Source: Levilactobacillus paucivorans (GTDB lineage: Bacteria > Bacillota > Bacilli > Lactobacillales > Lactobacillaceae). From it: DNA of 58,704 nucleotides. Where the stretch lies: positions 1-58,704 of the forward strand of contig NZ_JQCA01000074.1 of assembly GCF_001437125.1 (NCBI RefSeq), given 5' to 3'. How positions within the stretch are numbered: position 1 is the first letter of the stretch; each line of letters starts with the position of its first letter. The translations under genes were made by a program, and so were the position numbers. Positions 1 to 10,558 of the stretch are shown piece after piece. The notes below the pieces were generated by a model. It saw only the letters and a program-made list of their open reading frames with translations, did no database searches and was not told where the DNA came from.

Positions 1-95
1 AGACCACTTCTAAGAATAGATTCTTAGTGTTGCACTTGATTTGACAATTGAGGCAAGAAATAATCTTGATTACCAACAACAGTTATTTTAGAACC

Positions 96-569
96 CTAAT
101 AGCGTTTCATCACACGTGCAATCTGGCGGTCTTGTTCCCGTCGCTTGATGGTCTCACGCTTGTCGTACTCCCGTTTCCCTTCGGCAACGCCGAGGAGAAC
201 CTTCGCAAACCCATGCTTGAGATACACCTTCAACGGAATCAACGTGACCCCTTTGTTCTGCGTGGCAAGTCCTAATCGGTGAATCTGCTTCTTATGCAGA
301 AGTAGCTTCCGATTACGAAGTGGATCATGGTTGAACCGGTTACCCTGAACATATTCACTAATGTGAATGTTCATTAACCAGGCTTCACCATTGCGAATCT
401 GGGCGAACCCATCTTGCAAATTAATCCGTCGCTCACGTACCGATTTGATTTCGGTCCCAGTTAAAACTAGGCCAGCCTCCACCGTCTCGGTAACACGATA
501 GTCATGCCGTGCCTTACGATTCTGCGCCAAAAGATTATCTGGTGTTTTCTTGGATTTTGTTTTAGCCAA
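96..569 (-). CDS. smpB: SsrA (tmRNA)-binding protein SmpB
   Basis: SmpB binds tmRNA and brings it to ribosomes stalled on broken mRNAs, so it acts in cytoplasmic trans-translation. The 157-residue product has the usual family length. It shows the conserved beta-barrel core ([18 protein letters not shown] near residues 38-55), the [11 protein letters not shown] segment, and a basic C-terminal tail ([16 protein letters not shown]) of the kind that enters the decoding centre. The start is a TTG codon: a GAGGTG ribosome-binding sequence lies about 7 bases upstream, just after the rnr stop. The 15-base gap to rnr, in the same orientation, indicates an rnr-smpB operon. The ssrA gene itself is not in the window. 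Confidence 0.97.
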   Translation of the reverse strand: MAKTKSKKTPDNLLAQNRKARHDYRVTETVEAGLVLTGTEIKSVRERRINLQDGFAQIRNGEAWLMNIHISEYVQGNRFNHDPLRNRKLLLHKKQIHRLGLATQNKGVTLIPLKVYLKHGFAKVLLGVAEGKREYDKRETIKRREQDRQIARVMKRY

Positions 570-584
570 GTCTCGTCACCTCGT

Positions 585-2969
585 TTAGTGCCGACCACCT
601 TGCGAGTTGTTGCGGTGTTGACCGCCGTTGTTATTCTGACGGTGACTGCTGCTGTTATTGCCTCGCTGATTAGTTGATCGTTGATTCCGGTGGTTACCAT
701 TGCGGTTACCGCCGTTTTGGTTATTACCCGCACGGTTGTTGGAACGGCCATGGTAGTTGCCCCCACGTGAACGATGTTCACGGTGTGGTAACAGGTCACT
801 GACCGGAGCAGCTTCCGGATTGAGTAATTCAAAATCAATTTCACTTTGTTCCTTGTCGACGTGGATTAACTTAACCCGAATCTCTTGACCGATTCGGTAC
901 GTCCGCCGCGTGTTCCGACCAACTAGGGCCATGAACTTCTCGACGTATTCGTAGTAGTCATCCTTCATTCGACTGATGTGAATCAGCCCCTCGATGGTGT
1001 TTGGTAACTCAACAAACATCCCGAATTTCAAGACTGAAGCCACGACGGCATCGAACTCTTCACCAACGTGATCGGCCATGTATTCAGCCATCTTCATGTC
1101 GTTAGTGTCACGTTCAGCATCGATTGCCCGACGTTCAGCTTCGGAAGTGTGAACCCCAATTTCTTCCAAAATTGGTGCAAACTTTTCCTTGCTGGCGGCA
1201 TTAATCCCATGGTCTTCGTAATAATGAATCATCCGGTGAACCATGGTATCTGGGTAACGACGAATTGGGGAAGTGAAGTGGGTATAGAACTCTGCACCCA
1301 GTCCAAAGTGACCCAGTGATTGGTCTGCATAACGGGCTTGCTTCAAGCTCCGCAACATCATCACTGAAACCATGGTTTCTTCCGGTTGACCCGCAACCTG
1401 CTTTAAGACACCTTGTAACATCTTAGGCCGTAAGTGGTTCGGATCACCCTTAACGTTAATCCCGAAGGCCGTTAAGAATTCGAAGAAACTCTTCACACGA
1501 TCGCCATCTGGCGTTTCGTGGACCCGGTAAAGGAATGGTGCCTTGGCACGGAAGTAGTGTTCCGCAACCGTTTCGTTAGCAGCCAACATGAAGGATTCGA
1601 TCATCCGTTCAGCCATCCCCCGTGTCCGCAACTTCACGTCAATGGCGTGACCCTTGTCGTCCACGATGATTTCTGCTTCACGGTCATCGAAATCAATGGC
1701 CCCACGACGCTTCCGTTGCTTAACCAGAATACGGTGAAGTTCGCCCATTGCTTCAAACATTGGAACCAATTCATCGTAACGCTTCATGGTCACGGGATCG
1801 TGGGCTTCCAATATCTGGTTAACCGCCGTATAAGTCATCCGTGCCTTAGAGCGCATGAATGAAGGGTGAATCCGGTGCTTAATGACGTGGCCTTCCTGGT
1901 CAATTTCCATGTCACAGCTCATGCACAAACGCAACTCGCCCTCGTTAAGAGAACAGATCCCGTTGGATAAACGCCGTGGCAACATTGGAATAACCCGATC
2001 GGTCAAGTAGACACTGGTTCCACGCTTGTAGGCTTCCTTGTCGAGGATTGAGTCTTCCTTAACGTAATGGGAAACGTCGGCAATGTGGACCCCTAAATGG
2101 AAGTTCCCATTAGGTAACTTCCACACCGTCACAGCGTCGTCCAAATCTTTAGAGGATTCCCCATCAATCGTGACCAAGTTTTGCTTGGTGACGTCTTCAC
2201 GGCCCTTTAATTCCTCAGGTAAAACGTGATCCGGGATCTCATCGGCGGCCTGCATGACCTCTTCTGGGAATTCTGATGGAATGTTGTGTTGGTAGACAAT
2301 CTGTAGGATATCAATCCCAGGATCGTCGACACTCCCGATCACTTGCTTAGCAATTCCCACCACGGCATCAGGGTGCGCTTCATTCGGAAATTCCGTAATT
2401 TCAGCGGTAACCACTTCACCTGGTGTTGGGTTCAAGCCCACGTTAGTCACGTAGAACTTGTACTTCATGATCTTCTTGTCGGTTAGACGCACTTGTCCCA
2501 GGTAACCGGCATCGTCATCGGTCTGCATGAACTCACCCACGACTTGTTCGTAGTGGTGTTCCACGATTTCCGTAACTTTACCTTCAGGACCCTTACCCGT
2601 ACGAGGGTCACCGGCACGAACGATTTCAATCTTGACGGTATCGCCGTTTAGAGCGCGTAACGTATTGTTAGGCGCGATGTAGGCATCTGGTTCAATTTTG
2701 TCTTCGTCATAAGCGACGAAACCAAAGCCCTTGTCGTTCCCATGGAAAATCCCAGTCAACGTCCGTTGGCTTGGATCAAGTTGAAAATGGCCGTGTTCAG
2801 TAACCTGAACCAAGCCGTCTCGTTCTAACTGTGCCAGCTCCTGTACGATCAGCTTAAAGGCCGCTGATCCATGGTAATGGAGCGCGTCAGAAATATCTTC
2901 TACTGTGTAGTTCTCGTCCGAGTGTGCCCGGAAGAACGCGGTTAAATCATTCTTTAAATTATCTTGCAC
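585..2969 (-). CDS. rnr: Ribonuclease R
   Basis: This is a 3'-to-5' exoribonuclease that degrades structured RNA and works with SmpB in mRNA and rRNA quality control. The 794-residue protein has an N-terminal winged-helix segment (about 1-60), cold-shock/OB domains (LTGIFHGNDKGFGFV near 71), and the RNB catalytic domain with the metal-binding motif DGESSKDLDD near 269-278. An S1 domain lies near 640-715. The last ~65 residues are an odd low-complexity tail rich in Asn, Arg, Gly, His and Gln. It follows the esterase gene by 18 bases and precedes smpB by 15, so the three are probably cotranscribed. Confidence 0.97.
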   Translation of the reverse strand: MQDNLKNDLTAFFRAHSDENYTVEDISDALHYHGSAAFKLIVQELAQLERDGLVQVTEHGHFQLDPSQRTLTGIFHGNDKGFGFVAYDEDKIEPDAYIAPNNTLRALNGDTVKIEIVRAGDPRTGKGPEGKVTEIVEHHYEQVVGEFMQTDDDAGYLGQVRLTDKKIMKYKFYVTNVGLNPTPGEVVTAEITEFPNEAHPDAVVGIAKQVIGSVDDPGIDILQIVYQHNIPSEFPEEVMQAADEIPDHVLPEELKGREDVTKQNLVTIDGESSKDLDDAVTVWKLPNGNFHLGVHIADVSHYVKEDSILDKEAYKRGTSVYLTDRVIPMLPRRLSNGICSLNEGELRLCMSCDMEIDQEGHVIKHRIHPSFMRSKARMTYTAVNQILEAHDPVTMKRYDELVPMFEAMGELHRILVKQRKRRGAIDFDDREAEIIVDDKGHAIDVKLRTRGMAERMIESFMLAANETVAEHYFRAKAPFLYRVHETPDGDRVKSFFEFLTAFGINVKGDPNHLRPKMLQGVLKQVAGQPEETMVSVMMLRSLKQARYADQSLGHFGLGAEFYTHFTSPIRRYPDTMVHRMIHYYEDHGINAASKEKFAPILEEIGVHTSEAERRAIDAERDTNDMKMAEYMADHVGEEFDAVVASVLKFGMFVELPNTIEGLIHISRMKDDYYEYVEKFMALVGRNTRRTYRIGQEIRVKLIHVDKEQSEIDFELLNPEAAPVSDLLPHREHRSRGGNYHGRSNNRAGNNQNGGNRNGNHRNQRSTNQRGNNSSSHRQNNNGGQHRNNSQGGRH

Positions 2970-2987
2970 TATCGATTCCTCGTTATT

Positions 2988-3731
2988 TTAAAAGATTGTG
3001 TGTAAAAAAGTCTGTAAGTCTGTTTCCAAAGCATGGTGTGCGCTGTTCACGGTTAGCACGTGACTCGCACCCACATATTCGTGAAAATCAATCTGAGTAG
3101 CCGGAAAAGCCGCCGCCAACCATTGGCCCGATCGGGGGTCAATCATCTCATCAGCCGTTCCTTGGGCGATGAAGATGGGTTGCTTAATCCGGGTTAAATG
3201 CGTTGCGGTCGTGTCCGCAAACGCTTGAATTGCCATGAGTTGTGCCGGCAGATGGTCTTGAATCCAGACCATCTTGGCTTTGAATTCCTCATCGGAGAGG
3301 TTCTCTCGCCGATAGACCGTCTGCGCCATTCGAACAAAGACTTCCGGTACGTGAGTGGTCCCCCGAAAAATCACCGGAGAAGCAAACGTCCCGCCCCCCA
3401 CCAACGTGGGATCCTCGCGTAAGGCTCGAGTCGCAAACAACCCACCAAGCGATAACCCAAAGATCGCAATGCGCCGATAGCCTCGCTGTCGTAAGAAGGC
3501 GATCGCATCCTGGGTGTCTTGCCACCACTGCTGAGGTGATCCCTCGCGTAAGATATCTGCGGGATCGCCCGTCGCGTGACCGGTAAAGATTGGCGCCAGA
3601 ACCGTATAGTTCTGGCCCTGAAGATAACGTGCTAATAGACGCATATCGTTAGAACTACCCGAATAGGCGTGGAGCAGAATCACTGCTTGTGGTCCCCCTT
3701 CAAAGAAGAGTGGGACTGGTTTTCGAATCAT
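2988..3731 (-). CDS. Alpha/beta-hydrolase carboxylesterase (Est30-type)
   Basis: A 247-residue cytoplasmic serine hydrolase without a signal peptide. The nucleophile elbow GLSLGG lies near residues 92-97, with Ser as nucleophile. The acid residue is in GTADEMIDP, and the catalytic His is in GASHVLTV near the C-terminus. An oxyanion-hole region LLHAYSGSS follows the first strand. Size and motifs fit carboxylesterases of the Geobacillus Est30 type, which hydrolyse short-chain esters. In Firmicutes this gene commonly lies between secG and rnr, as here. A terminator sits between secG and this gene, leaving little room for a separate promoter. The natural substrate cannot be read from the sequence. 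Confidence 0.88.
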   Translation of the reverse strand: MIRKPVPLFFEGGPQAVILLHAYSGSSNDMRLLARYLQGQNYTVLAPIFTGHATGDPADILREGSPQQWWQDTQDAIAFLRQRGYRRIAIFGLSLGGLFATRALREDPTLVGGGTFASPVIFRGTTHVPEVFVRMAQTVYRRENLSDEEFKAKMVWIQDHLPAQLMAIQAFADTTATHLTRIKQPIFIAQGTADEMIDPRSGQWLAAAFPATQIDFHEYVGASHVLTVNSAHHALETDLQTFLHTIF

Positions 3732-3769
3732 GTCAAACCACCACTTTCCACGATGTTGAGATAGTCTGT

Positions 3770-3802
3770 AAAAAAGCCCCCTGTAACGAACAAACAGGAG
3801 GC
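3770..3802 (-). terminator. Intrinsic terminator after secG
   Basis: A 9-bp stem (GCCTCCTGT paired with ACAGGGGGC, one G-U pair) with a 9-nt loop is followed on the minus strand by TTTTTT. It lies 11 bases downstream of the secG stop and about 40 bases upstream of the esterase start, so it may set the secG to esterase expression ratio. Confidence 0.8.
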
Positions 3803-3812
3803 TTAATCTCTT

Positions 3813-4049
3813 CTAGTGTGAAGATAGATATACTAAAGCCAATGCCAGTCCGAAGAAGATGGCTCCCAAAATCACCGTAACTTTTTGCATAAAGGCTTCA
3901 AAGCCACGGGGTTTTTGCTTGGCAAATAAATCATCGGCACCACCAGATAATGCGGATAATGCATCATTGGTCTTAGCGGGTTGCATCATAACAGCGATGA
4001 TGATCAACACACTGACAATTAAGATACAGGTCATTAAAAAATTATACAC
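3813..4049 (-). CDS. secG: Preprotein translocase subunit SecG
   Basis: SecG is the small membrane subunit of the SecYEG translocon and improves SecA-driven protein export. The 78-residue protein has the family layout: a first membrane helix (about 3-20), a short loop with the typical LSGGADDLFAKQKPRG sequence (about 34-50), and a second membrane helix (about 55-76). It heads the group secG-esterase-rnr-smpB. A GGAGG ribosome-binding site lies upstream of the start. The upstream DNA carries short direct repeats of TAGACCTAT and an inverted CCTATCGAATAGG near 4066-4090, of unknown role. Confidence 0.95.
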   Translation of the reverse strand: MYNFLMTCILIVSVLIIIAVMMQPAKTNDALSALSGGADDLFAKQKPRGFEAFMQKVTVILGAIFFGLALALVYLSSH

Positions 4050-4153
4050 AAATTTGCCTCCTACCTATCGAATAGGTCTAATAGGTCTAACTATACTCTG
4101 TCTAATTTATCATAGTCGCCGGGTTTTTACCAGTCTCCGGCCTAATCTCGCGA

Positions 4154-5698
4154 TCATTCTGGCAAATCGTTTAATCTTCCTAATCGCTGACGGACATAGG
4201 CCCGGTTACGATGATAGGTCAAAACAATTAGTGTGTCTCCTGCTCGCAAGAGCGTATCCCCATGAGGAATGACTTCTCGTTCACCACGACGGACCGCAAC
4301 CAACAGTGAACCAGTTGGCCAGGAGAGATCCCGAACCTGTTTGTCCACAAAGCCAGAATTCTCGCCAATCGAATACTCAACTCGATCGGTAATTCCCGCG
4401 GCGTCGGGTTGGGCTGGCGTAACCAATTGTTGCAGCATAGCTTCGTAGATTGGCGCACCACCTAGAACATCCACGGTAATGTAGGCGACAATAGCCACCA
4501 CAGCCAGTGGCATCAAGTGATGCAAGGTCCCCACCATTTCGGTAATCAAGAGGATCGCCGTAAAAGGCGCCTTGGAAATTCCCGCAAAGTACCCCGCCAT
4601 GGCGTAAATAATAAAGTTCGCCACAAACATTGGCGGTAACCAACCTAGACTCACAAAACCGCGGGCACCAATGGCCCCGAGTAATGCTCCTAACGCCAAG
4701 ATTGGCAAGAAAATCCCACCAGGAAGTCCCGAATTATAACTAATAATAGAAAAAACAAATCTTAAGACGAAGAACCCAATCAAGGGCCAAATCATTGGCG
4801 TTTGCTTAGCAAAGGTCACAATCATCTGATTTCCGCCACCCAGCGTGATCGGCCAAAGTAGCCCCACCGGAATCACCAATAGGAATGGAATAATGCCATT
4901 CAGGTGATCTGGTAACCATTTGATTTTGGCATACCAATCACTGGCATGCAAGGTAATCCACTGGTAACCAAAGCCCAAGACACCGAGCAAGACCCCAAGG
5001 AGTAATAACAAGCCATAGTATTTCAGCGGTAAGGCTTGTTCGTAGAGAATATGTAACACGGGTGTGAGGCCAAAGACTTCGTTTGAAACAAAGTTAGCCA
5101 TGACGGCACTGGTCAGTGACGTCAGCCACACCAGTGTTGAAAAGTTATGGTACACCTCTTCCAAGATGAAGAGAGTTGCCGCAATCGGCGCGTTGAACGC
5201 AGCGGAAAGCCCAGCAGCGGCACCACCAGCGATAATTAACCGCCGGCGAGTCCCGGTAAAACTTAAACGGTCAGCCAGTCCCTGGGCAACCGTCCCACCT
5301 AATTGAATTGACGGACCTTCTCGTCCAAGAAAAAGTCCGGAACCGATCCCTAAAATGCCCCCGACAAACTTCTTCCAGAGAACTGGCCACCAGGCGTAGT
5401 CTATCTCGCCGGCCAGTTGTCCTTCAACCTGAGGAATCCCAGATCCCTTGATCATTGGCGTTGTCTTGACCCAATGCCCGATAAGAACGGCTACTGCCAC
5501 CATTAATATCGCCCATGGAATGAGCCAGAGGGGATGTTGGCCAAGCCAACCATAAATTACCTGAACACCAGTTAGCATGTGTTCAATGATTAAGCGAAAA
5601 ATACTAACTACCGCACCAGCTAAAAGTCCCACCAGGGCTCCAAATAAAATAGCATTCAACCGGGTTAAATCATGCGGTGTTTGTCGCTTCTGCTTCAT
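4154..5698 (-). CDS. ClC-family chloride/proton channel-transporter with C-terminal TrkA-C domain
   Basis: A 514-residue polytopic membrane protein of the ClC family. It shows the three signature selectivity segments: GSGIPQVE (about 85-92), GREGPSIQLG (about 123-132, with the gating Glu position) and GGIFLPILALG (about 325-335). The final ~75 residues (from about 435) form a cytoplasmic TrkA-C/RCK-C-like domain, which in such proteins senses a ligand. It probably exchanges Cl- or F- for protons; the ion cannot be set from motifs alone. It is flanked by intergenic DNA on both sides and is probably monocistronic. Confidence 0.9.
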   Translation of the reverse strand: MKQKRQTPHDLTRLNAILFGALVGLLAGAVVSIFRLIIEHMLTGVQVIYGWLGQHPLWLIPWAILMVAVAVLIGHWVKTTPMIKGSGIPQVEGQLAGEIDYAWWPVLWKKFVGGILGIGSGLFLGREGPSIQLGGTVAQGLADRLSFTGTRRRLIIAGGAAAGLSAAFNAPIAATLFILEEVYHNFSTLVWLTSLTSAVMANFVSNEVFGLTPVLHILYEQALPLKYYGLLLLLGVLLGVLGFGYQWITLHASDWYAKIKWLPDHLNGIIPFLLVIPVGLLWPITLGGGNQMIVTFAKQTPMIWPLIGFFVLRFVFSIISYNSGLPGGIFLPILALGALLGAIGARGFVSLGWLPPMFVANFIIYAMAGYFAGISKAPFTAILLITEMVGTLHHLMPLAVVAIVAYITVDVLGGAPIYEAMLQQLVTPAQPDAAGITDRVEYSIGENSGFVDKQVRDLSWPTGSLLVAVRRGEREVIPHGDTLLRAGDTLIVLTYHRNRAYVRQRLGRLNDLPE

Positions 5699-5760
5699 TA
5701 GCCAATCCCTCCACTGTAATTTTTTGTCTACTAATTAGTTTATCACAGTTTTGGCGGGAT

Positions 5761-6729
5761 TTAACGGAAAAGCCGGCGAAGACTGGCTAGACTAACCAGA
5801 ATGGTTGCCACGAGAAGCCCCCACCAGCCCGATAGGCCACGCTTCTCGTTAGTTTGGGGGAGTTGTTCCTTAACCGAACGGGAGCGATGAGAACGCCTGT
5901 GAGCTGGCTTAGCTTGCGGGCCCTTTTGACTCGTCTTTGTCGGTTGTCCTGATTCTCCCTCCTCATTTTCCGGTCTGTCTGCATCCACAGTAGTAATTGG
6001 CGCTATCTCATGGTCAATAGATTCAGCCCAGTCTGGTAGCGGATGAACTGGCGGTATCGGTTTCTTATTTGGAACTTCTTCAGGAATTGGTTGTGGTTGC
6101 GGTTGCGGTTGCGGTTGCGGAACATTAATCGTTGGTGGTAAGACTGGCCTCACTGGAGGTACCAAGACCGGTGGTCGTTCAGTGATGGGCTTCTCGGGTT
6201 CCTTGTCAACGACCGGTCCATTACCCTCAGCTACACCTCCAATTGCCACTACAGGAATTGTCCATTTATCATTTTTCTTCGTCGCCATCTGCAACACTGC
6301 TGTACCAGGCATCAACGCGTAACCAGCCGGTGCGACCAACTTCACCCGACCGCCTTTCGTTAATTTACCCGTAGACTCGTATCCGCCAACTGCTCGTCCG
6401 TCAGCACTATAAGTCACCGATACATGAGCCGGTAAACTACTATGATAATTCCAATCAATCTCAGAGTCCTCACTAAAAGAACGCAGTGAGTATGTCAAAA
6501 ATCTCGATAAGTCAGTATTTGAACGTAACGCTTCACCAATTTTTCCAAGCTGAGATTCTTGCTGATAAACCCAATTCACTAGATTCCCGTCATCATCGGT
6601 TGCCTTAACCATGTGTCGCACCTTCACCGTAACTGTCTCCCCAGTCGCAGCATACCCCGTCACAACACTGCCACCAAGACTTCCAATCACCATAGCTCCC
6701 AGCGCCAGCTTTACCTGTAAATTCATCAT
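5761..6729 (-). CDS. Sortase-anchored surface protein with LPQTN motif and QP repeat
   Basis: A 322-residue cell-wall protein. A signal peptide spans about residues 1-28, with a likely cut after GYAA. The C-terminus has the sorting signal LPQTN, a hydrophobic helix and the basic tail RRLFR, so sortase A should attach it to peptidoglycan. Residues 30-160 resemble the MucBP-type strand pattern seen in lactobacillar adhesins, but the match is weak. A Pro-rich stalk (about 175-235) includes five tandem Gln-Pro units encoded by a hexamer repeat. A basic Ser/Arg/His segment precedes the sorting motif. The ATG at the given position has an AGGGGG sequence upstream. Adhesion or wall structure is an inference. 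Confidence 0.85.
   Translation of the reverse strand: MMNLQVKLALGAMVIGSLGGSVVTGYAATGETVTVKVRHMVKATDDDGNLVNWVYQQESQLGKIGEALRSNTDLSRFLTYSLRSFSEDSEIDWNYHSSLPAHVSVTYSADGRAVGGYESTGKLTKGGRVKLVAPAGYALMPGTAVLQMATKKNDKWTIPVVAIGGVAEGNGPVVDKEPEKPITERPPVLVPPVRPVLPPTINVPQPQPQPQPQPIPEEVPNKKPIPPVHPLPDWAESIDHEIAPITTVDADRPENEEGESGQPTKTSQKGPQAKPAHRRSHRSRSVKEQLPQTNEKRGLSGWWGLLVATILVSLASLRRLFR
6089..6120 (-). repeat. Hexanucleotide tandem repeat coding for Gln-Pro units
   Basis: On the plus strand one GGTTGT unit is followed by four perfect GGTTGC units. It encodes alternating Pro and Gln in the stalk of the LPQTN surface protein. Unit number could change by slippage without breaking the frame. Confidence 0.85.
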
Positions 6730-6789
6730 CCAATTCCCCCTTCGTTAAAGTTAACTCCGGAAAATAATTGGAAAAATTCGGCGCGAGAT

Positions 6790-6827
6790 CAAAAAAATCG
6801 GTCAACCTCTAAAGGTCGACCGATTTT
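6790..6827 (-). terminator. Intrinsic terminator after eno
   Basis: An inverted repeat AATCGGTC / GACCGATT closes a 14-nt loop and is followed on the minus strand by seven T residues. It lies just past the eno stop and ends the glycolytic operon. Confidence 0.88.
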
Positions 6828-6843
6828 GAAAACTTAATTTGAA

Positions 6844-8229
<1,386 letters not shown>

Positions 8230-8271
8230 TTATAAGTTTAACTTTGAACTTTCAATCACAATTTTACCTAT

Positions 8272-9030
8272 TTACATATTTTGGTAGTTTGCTAATTCGA
8301 CAAAGGACTGTTCATCGAGGCTAGAGCCTCCGGCCAGCACCCCATCGACATTCGCATTTTTCATTAAACCAGCAATGTTGTCTGGCTTAACACTCCCACC
8401 ATAGAGCACCCGGACGCCGTTAGCCAAATCATCTGAATAGATGTCGGCTAACGTCTGCCGGATCAGGTAACAACCTTCTTCAGCTTGGTCGGATGAGGCT
8501 GTAGTGCCACTGCCAATCGCCCAACTTGGTTCATAGGCGACGACAATCTTTGCGGCATCTTCAGCACTGACACCCTTCAACGCAGCCGAAACTTGGTTGA
8601 CAACCCAGTGAATTCTTTCACCAGATTCACGGCGACCCATTGTTTCATCACAACAGATAATCGGGGTCATACCGTTGCGAAAGACGGCCTGAACCTTACG
8701 ATTAATCACATCATCCGTTTCGTTAAAGTACCGACGTCGTTCGGAATGACCCACGATCGTATAGGGAATCCCCATCGCGTGGAGCGCCTTAGGACTAGTT
8801 TCACCCGTATAGGCCCCTTCATCCTCGTAATAACAGCTTTCAGCCGCAATACGCAGGACATTTTCCTGATTAGCGTCCAACATGGTTTGTAAAAACAATG
8901 CTGGGGCAGCGATCGCCGTTTCTACGGTATCGGATGCTGGTAATTTACCTTGGATGGCCGTAATGAAGCTTTGCGCCTCCGCCACCGTCTTATTCATTTT
9001 CCAGTTTCCTGCAATGAATGGTATTCGCAA
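8272..9030 (-). CDS. tpiA: Triosephosphate isomerase
   Basis: It interconverts dihydroxyacetone phosphate and glyceraldehyde 3-phosphate. The 252-residue TIM-barrel protein has NWKMNKT (catalytic Lys, about 10-16), VGHSERR (catalytic His, about 94-100), [11 protein letters not shown] (catalytic Glu, about 165-175) and the phosphate-binding LYGGSVKP (about 209-216). The start is a TTG codon preceded by the purine-rich sequence AGAGGGTGGAG. Its place between pgk and eno is the standard order in the glycolytic operon. Confidence 0.98.
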   Translation of the reverse strand: MRIPFIAGNWKMNKTVAEAQSFITAIQGKLPASDTVETAIAAPALFLQTMLDANQENVLRIAAESCYYEDEGAYTGETSPKALHAMGIPYTIVGHSERRRYFNETDDVINRKVQAVFRNGMTPIICCDETMGRRESGERIHWVVNQVSAALKGVSAEDAAKIVVAYEPSWAIGSGTTASSDQAEEGCYLIRQTLADIYSDDLANGVRVLYGGSVKPDNIAGLMKNANVDGVLAGGSSLDEQSFVELANYQNM

Positions 9031-9134
9031 CCTACTCCACCCTCTCTAAAAATAAATTGACTACGATCATCATCTTACCGAATTGGGGGCAGATAAGCCA
9101 GCGAAGACGCTTCAACGGTGACCATGCTCAGAAC

Positions 9135-9167
9135 AAAGAGCCGCGATGACAGGCACCACAGCTCTTT
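9135..9167 (-). other. Hairpin between pgk and tpiA
   Basis: AAAGAGC and GCTCTTT form a 7-bp stem around a 19-nt loop, seven bases after the pgk stop. No T-run follows on the minus strand, so it is more likely an RNA-stability or processing element than a terminator. Confidence 0.4.
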
Positions 9168-9173
9168 ATAAAG

Positions 9174-10376
9174 TTATTTGTCAGAAATTGCAGCGATTCC
9201 TGGTAAAGTCTTACCTTCGAGGTATTCGAGGGAAGCCCCACCACCAGTTGAGATGTGGGAAAATTGGTCAGCAACACCGAGTTGTTGAACGGCAGCAGTG
9301 GAGTCCCCACCACCAACGATCGTCTTAGCATCCTTCAAGGTGCCTAAGAACTTACCAATTTCCAACGTACCTTCTGCATAATTACTCATTTCGAAGACAC
9401 CCATTGGTCCGTTCCAAACGACGGTCTTAGCGTCCTTCAAAACATCTTCGAATTCAGCAACGGACTTAGGTCCGATATCCAAGGCCATGTAGCCATCAGG
9501 AATATCGCCCTCAACCGTCTTGTGAGCGGCATCGTTATCGAACTTTTCAGCAACAACAGAATCAGAAGGCAGAACCAACTTGTCGCCAGCCTTGTCTAAG
9601 ATTTCCTTAGCTAAATCGATCTTGTCCTTTTCAACTAAAGAGTTCCCGATCTTCATACCCTTGGCAGCGTAGAAGGTGTAGGTCATCCCACCACCGATAA
9701 GAATCTTGTCAGCCTTAGCTAACAAGTTATCGATAACACCGATCTTGTCGGAAACCTTAGCACCACCCAAGATAGCAACGAATGGGTGTTCAGGGTTGTC
9801 CACGGCGCCACCGATAAAGGTAATTTCCTTTTCCATTAAGAAACCAGCAGCGGTTTGGGCCATGTTAGAAGCGATACCAACGTTAGATGCGTGGGAACGG
9901 TGAGCCGTACCGAAGGCATCGTTAACGAAGACGTCACCCAATGAAGCCCAGTACTTGCCCAATTCTGGGTCGTTACCGGATTCACGCTTAACGTATTCGC
10001 CATCCTTGACGTCTTCATAACGGGTGTTTTCCATAACTAGAACATCACCGTCGTTTAAGCCATCAATAGCATCTTCAAGCTGCTTACCTTCAGTCGTTGG
10101 GACAAAGGTAACTGGCTTGTTCAACAAGTTAGACAGGCGTTCTGCGACTGGACGCATGGACAGACCTGGCTTGTCTTCTTCCTTCTTGACCCGGCCTAAG
10201 TGAGACAATAAGATTGCCTTACCACCGTTTTCAATAACGTACTTGATCGTTGGCAAAGCTGCCACGATCCGGTTGTCGTTACCAATCACACCGTCTTTAA
10301 TTGGGACGTTGAAGTCCACACGCATCAGGACTTTTTTGCCCTTAACGTCTAAATCAGAAACTGTTAATTTAGCCAA
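9174..10376 (-). CDS. pgk: Phosphoglycerate kinase
   Basis: Phosphoglycerate kinase makes ATP from 1,3-bisphosphoglycerate. Starting at TTG gives 400 residues, beginning with the normal (M)[14 protein letters not shown]. An upstream ATG is in frame, but the AAGGAGG ribosome-binding site (10387-10393) would then lie inside the gene, so the TTG is preferred. Characteristic segments are RVDFNVP (substrate site, about 20-26), SHLGR (about 59-63), GGAKVSDK (about 206-213) and the C-terminal nucleotide loop GGGDSTAA (about 369-376). It lies between gap and tpiA, behind a terminator-like hairpin that probably lets part of the transcription through. Confidence 0.98.
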   Translation of the reverse strand: MAKLTVSDLDVKGKKVLMRVDFNVPIKDGVIGNDNRIVAALPTIKYVIENGGKAILLSHLGRVKKEEDKPGLSMRPVAERLSNLLNKPVTFVPTTEGKQLEDAIDGLNDGDVLVMENTRYEDVKDGEYVKRESGNDPELGKYWASLGDVFVNDAFGTAHRSHASNVGIASNMAQTAAGFLMEKEITFIGGAVDNPEHPFVAILGGAKVSDKIGVIDNLLAKADKILIGGGMTYTFYAAKGMKIGNSLVEKDKIDLAKEILDKAGDKLVLPSDSVVAEKFDNDAAHKTVEGDIPDGYMALDIGPKSVAEFEDVLKDAKTVVWNGPMGVFEMSNYAEGTLEIGKFLGTLKDAKTIVGGGDSTAAVQQLGVADQFSHISTGGGASLEYLEGKTLPGIAAISDK

Positions 10377-10480
10377 TTTAGAAAAACCTCCTTGAGTGCT
10401 CAAATAATTTATCAGATTACGGTCACAATATACCGTAAATCCACGGGAATTTCAAAGAACTTCTGTCCTTTGTGTCAATG

Positions 10481-10515
10481 AAAAACGCGTCGGAGAATTC
10501 CCTCCTCCGCCGCGT
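10481..10515 (-). terminator. Intrinsic (probably partial) terminator after gap
   Basis: Two 5-bp segments (ACGCG and CGGAG, separated by one mismatch) pair around an 8-9-nt loop, followed on the minus strand by TTTTC. It sits between gap and pgk and could explain the high gap expression known in such operons. Confidence 0.7.
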
Positions 10516-10558
10516 CTTTGTTAATCAATTTTATTGGCGTTATGCCGCTAACTCTCTA

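Noticed and set aside
10-27. Perfect 8-bp inverted repeat CTAAGAAT/ATTCTTAG after smpB
   Set aside because: The loop is only two bases and no T-run follows on the minus strand, so I do not call a terminator. The tmRNA gene is not present in the first 95 bases either.
467-844. Open frame of 125 codons overlapping the end of rnr and smpB
   Set aside because: It lies in another frame of the repetitive rnr tail and of smpB, with Thr/Val-rich low-complexity content; it is a shadow of the real genes.
3859-4272. Plus-strand frame of 137 codons opposite secG and the ClC gene
   Set aside because: Antisense to two well-supported genes, no family resemblance, no ribosome-binding site.
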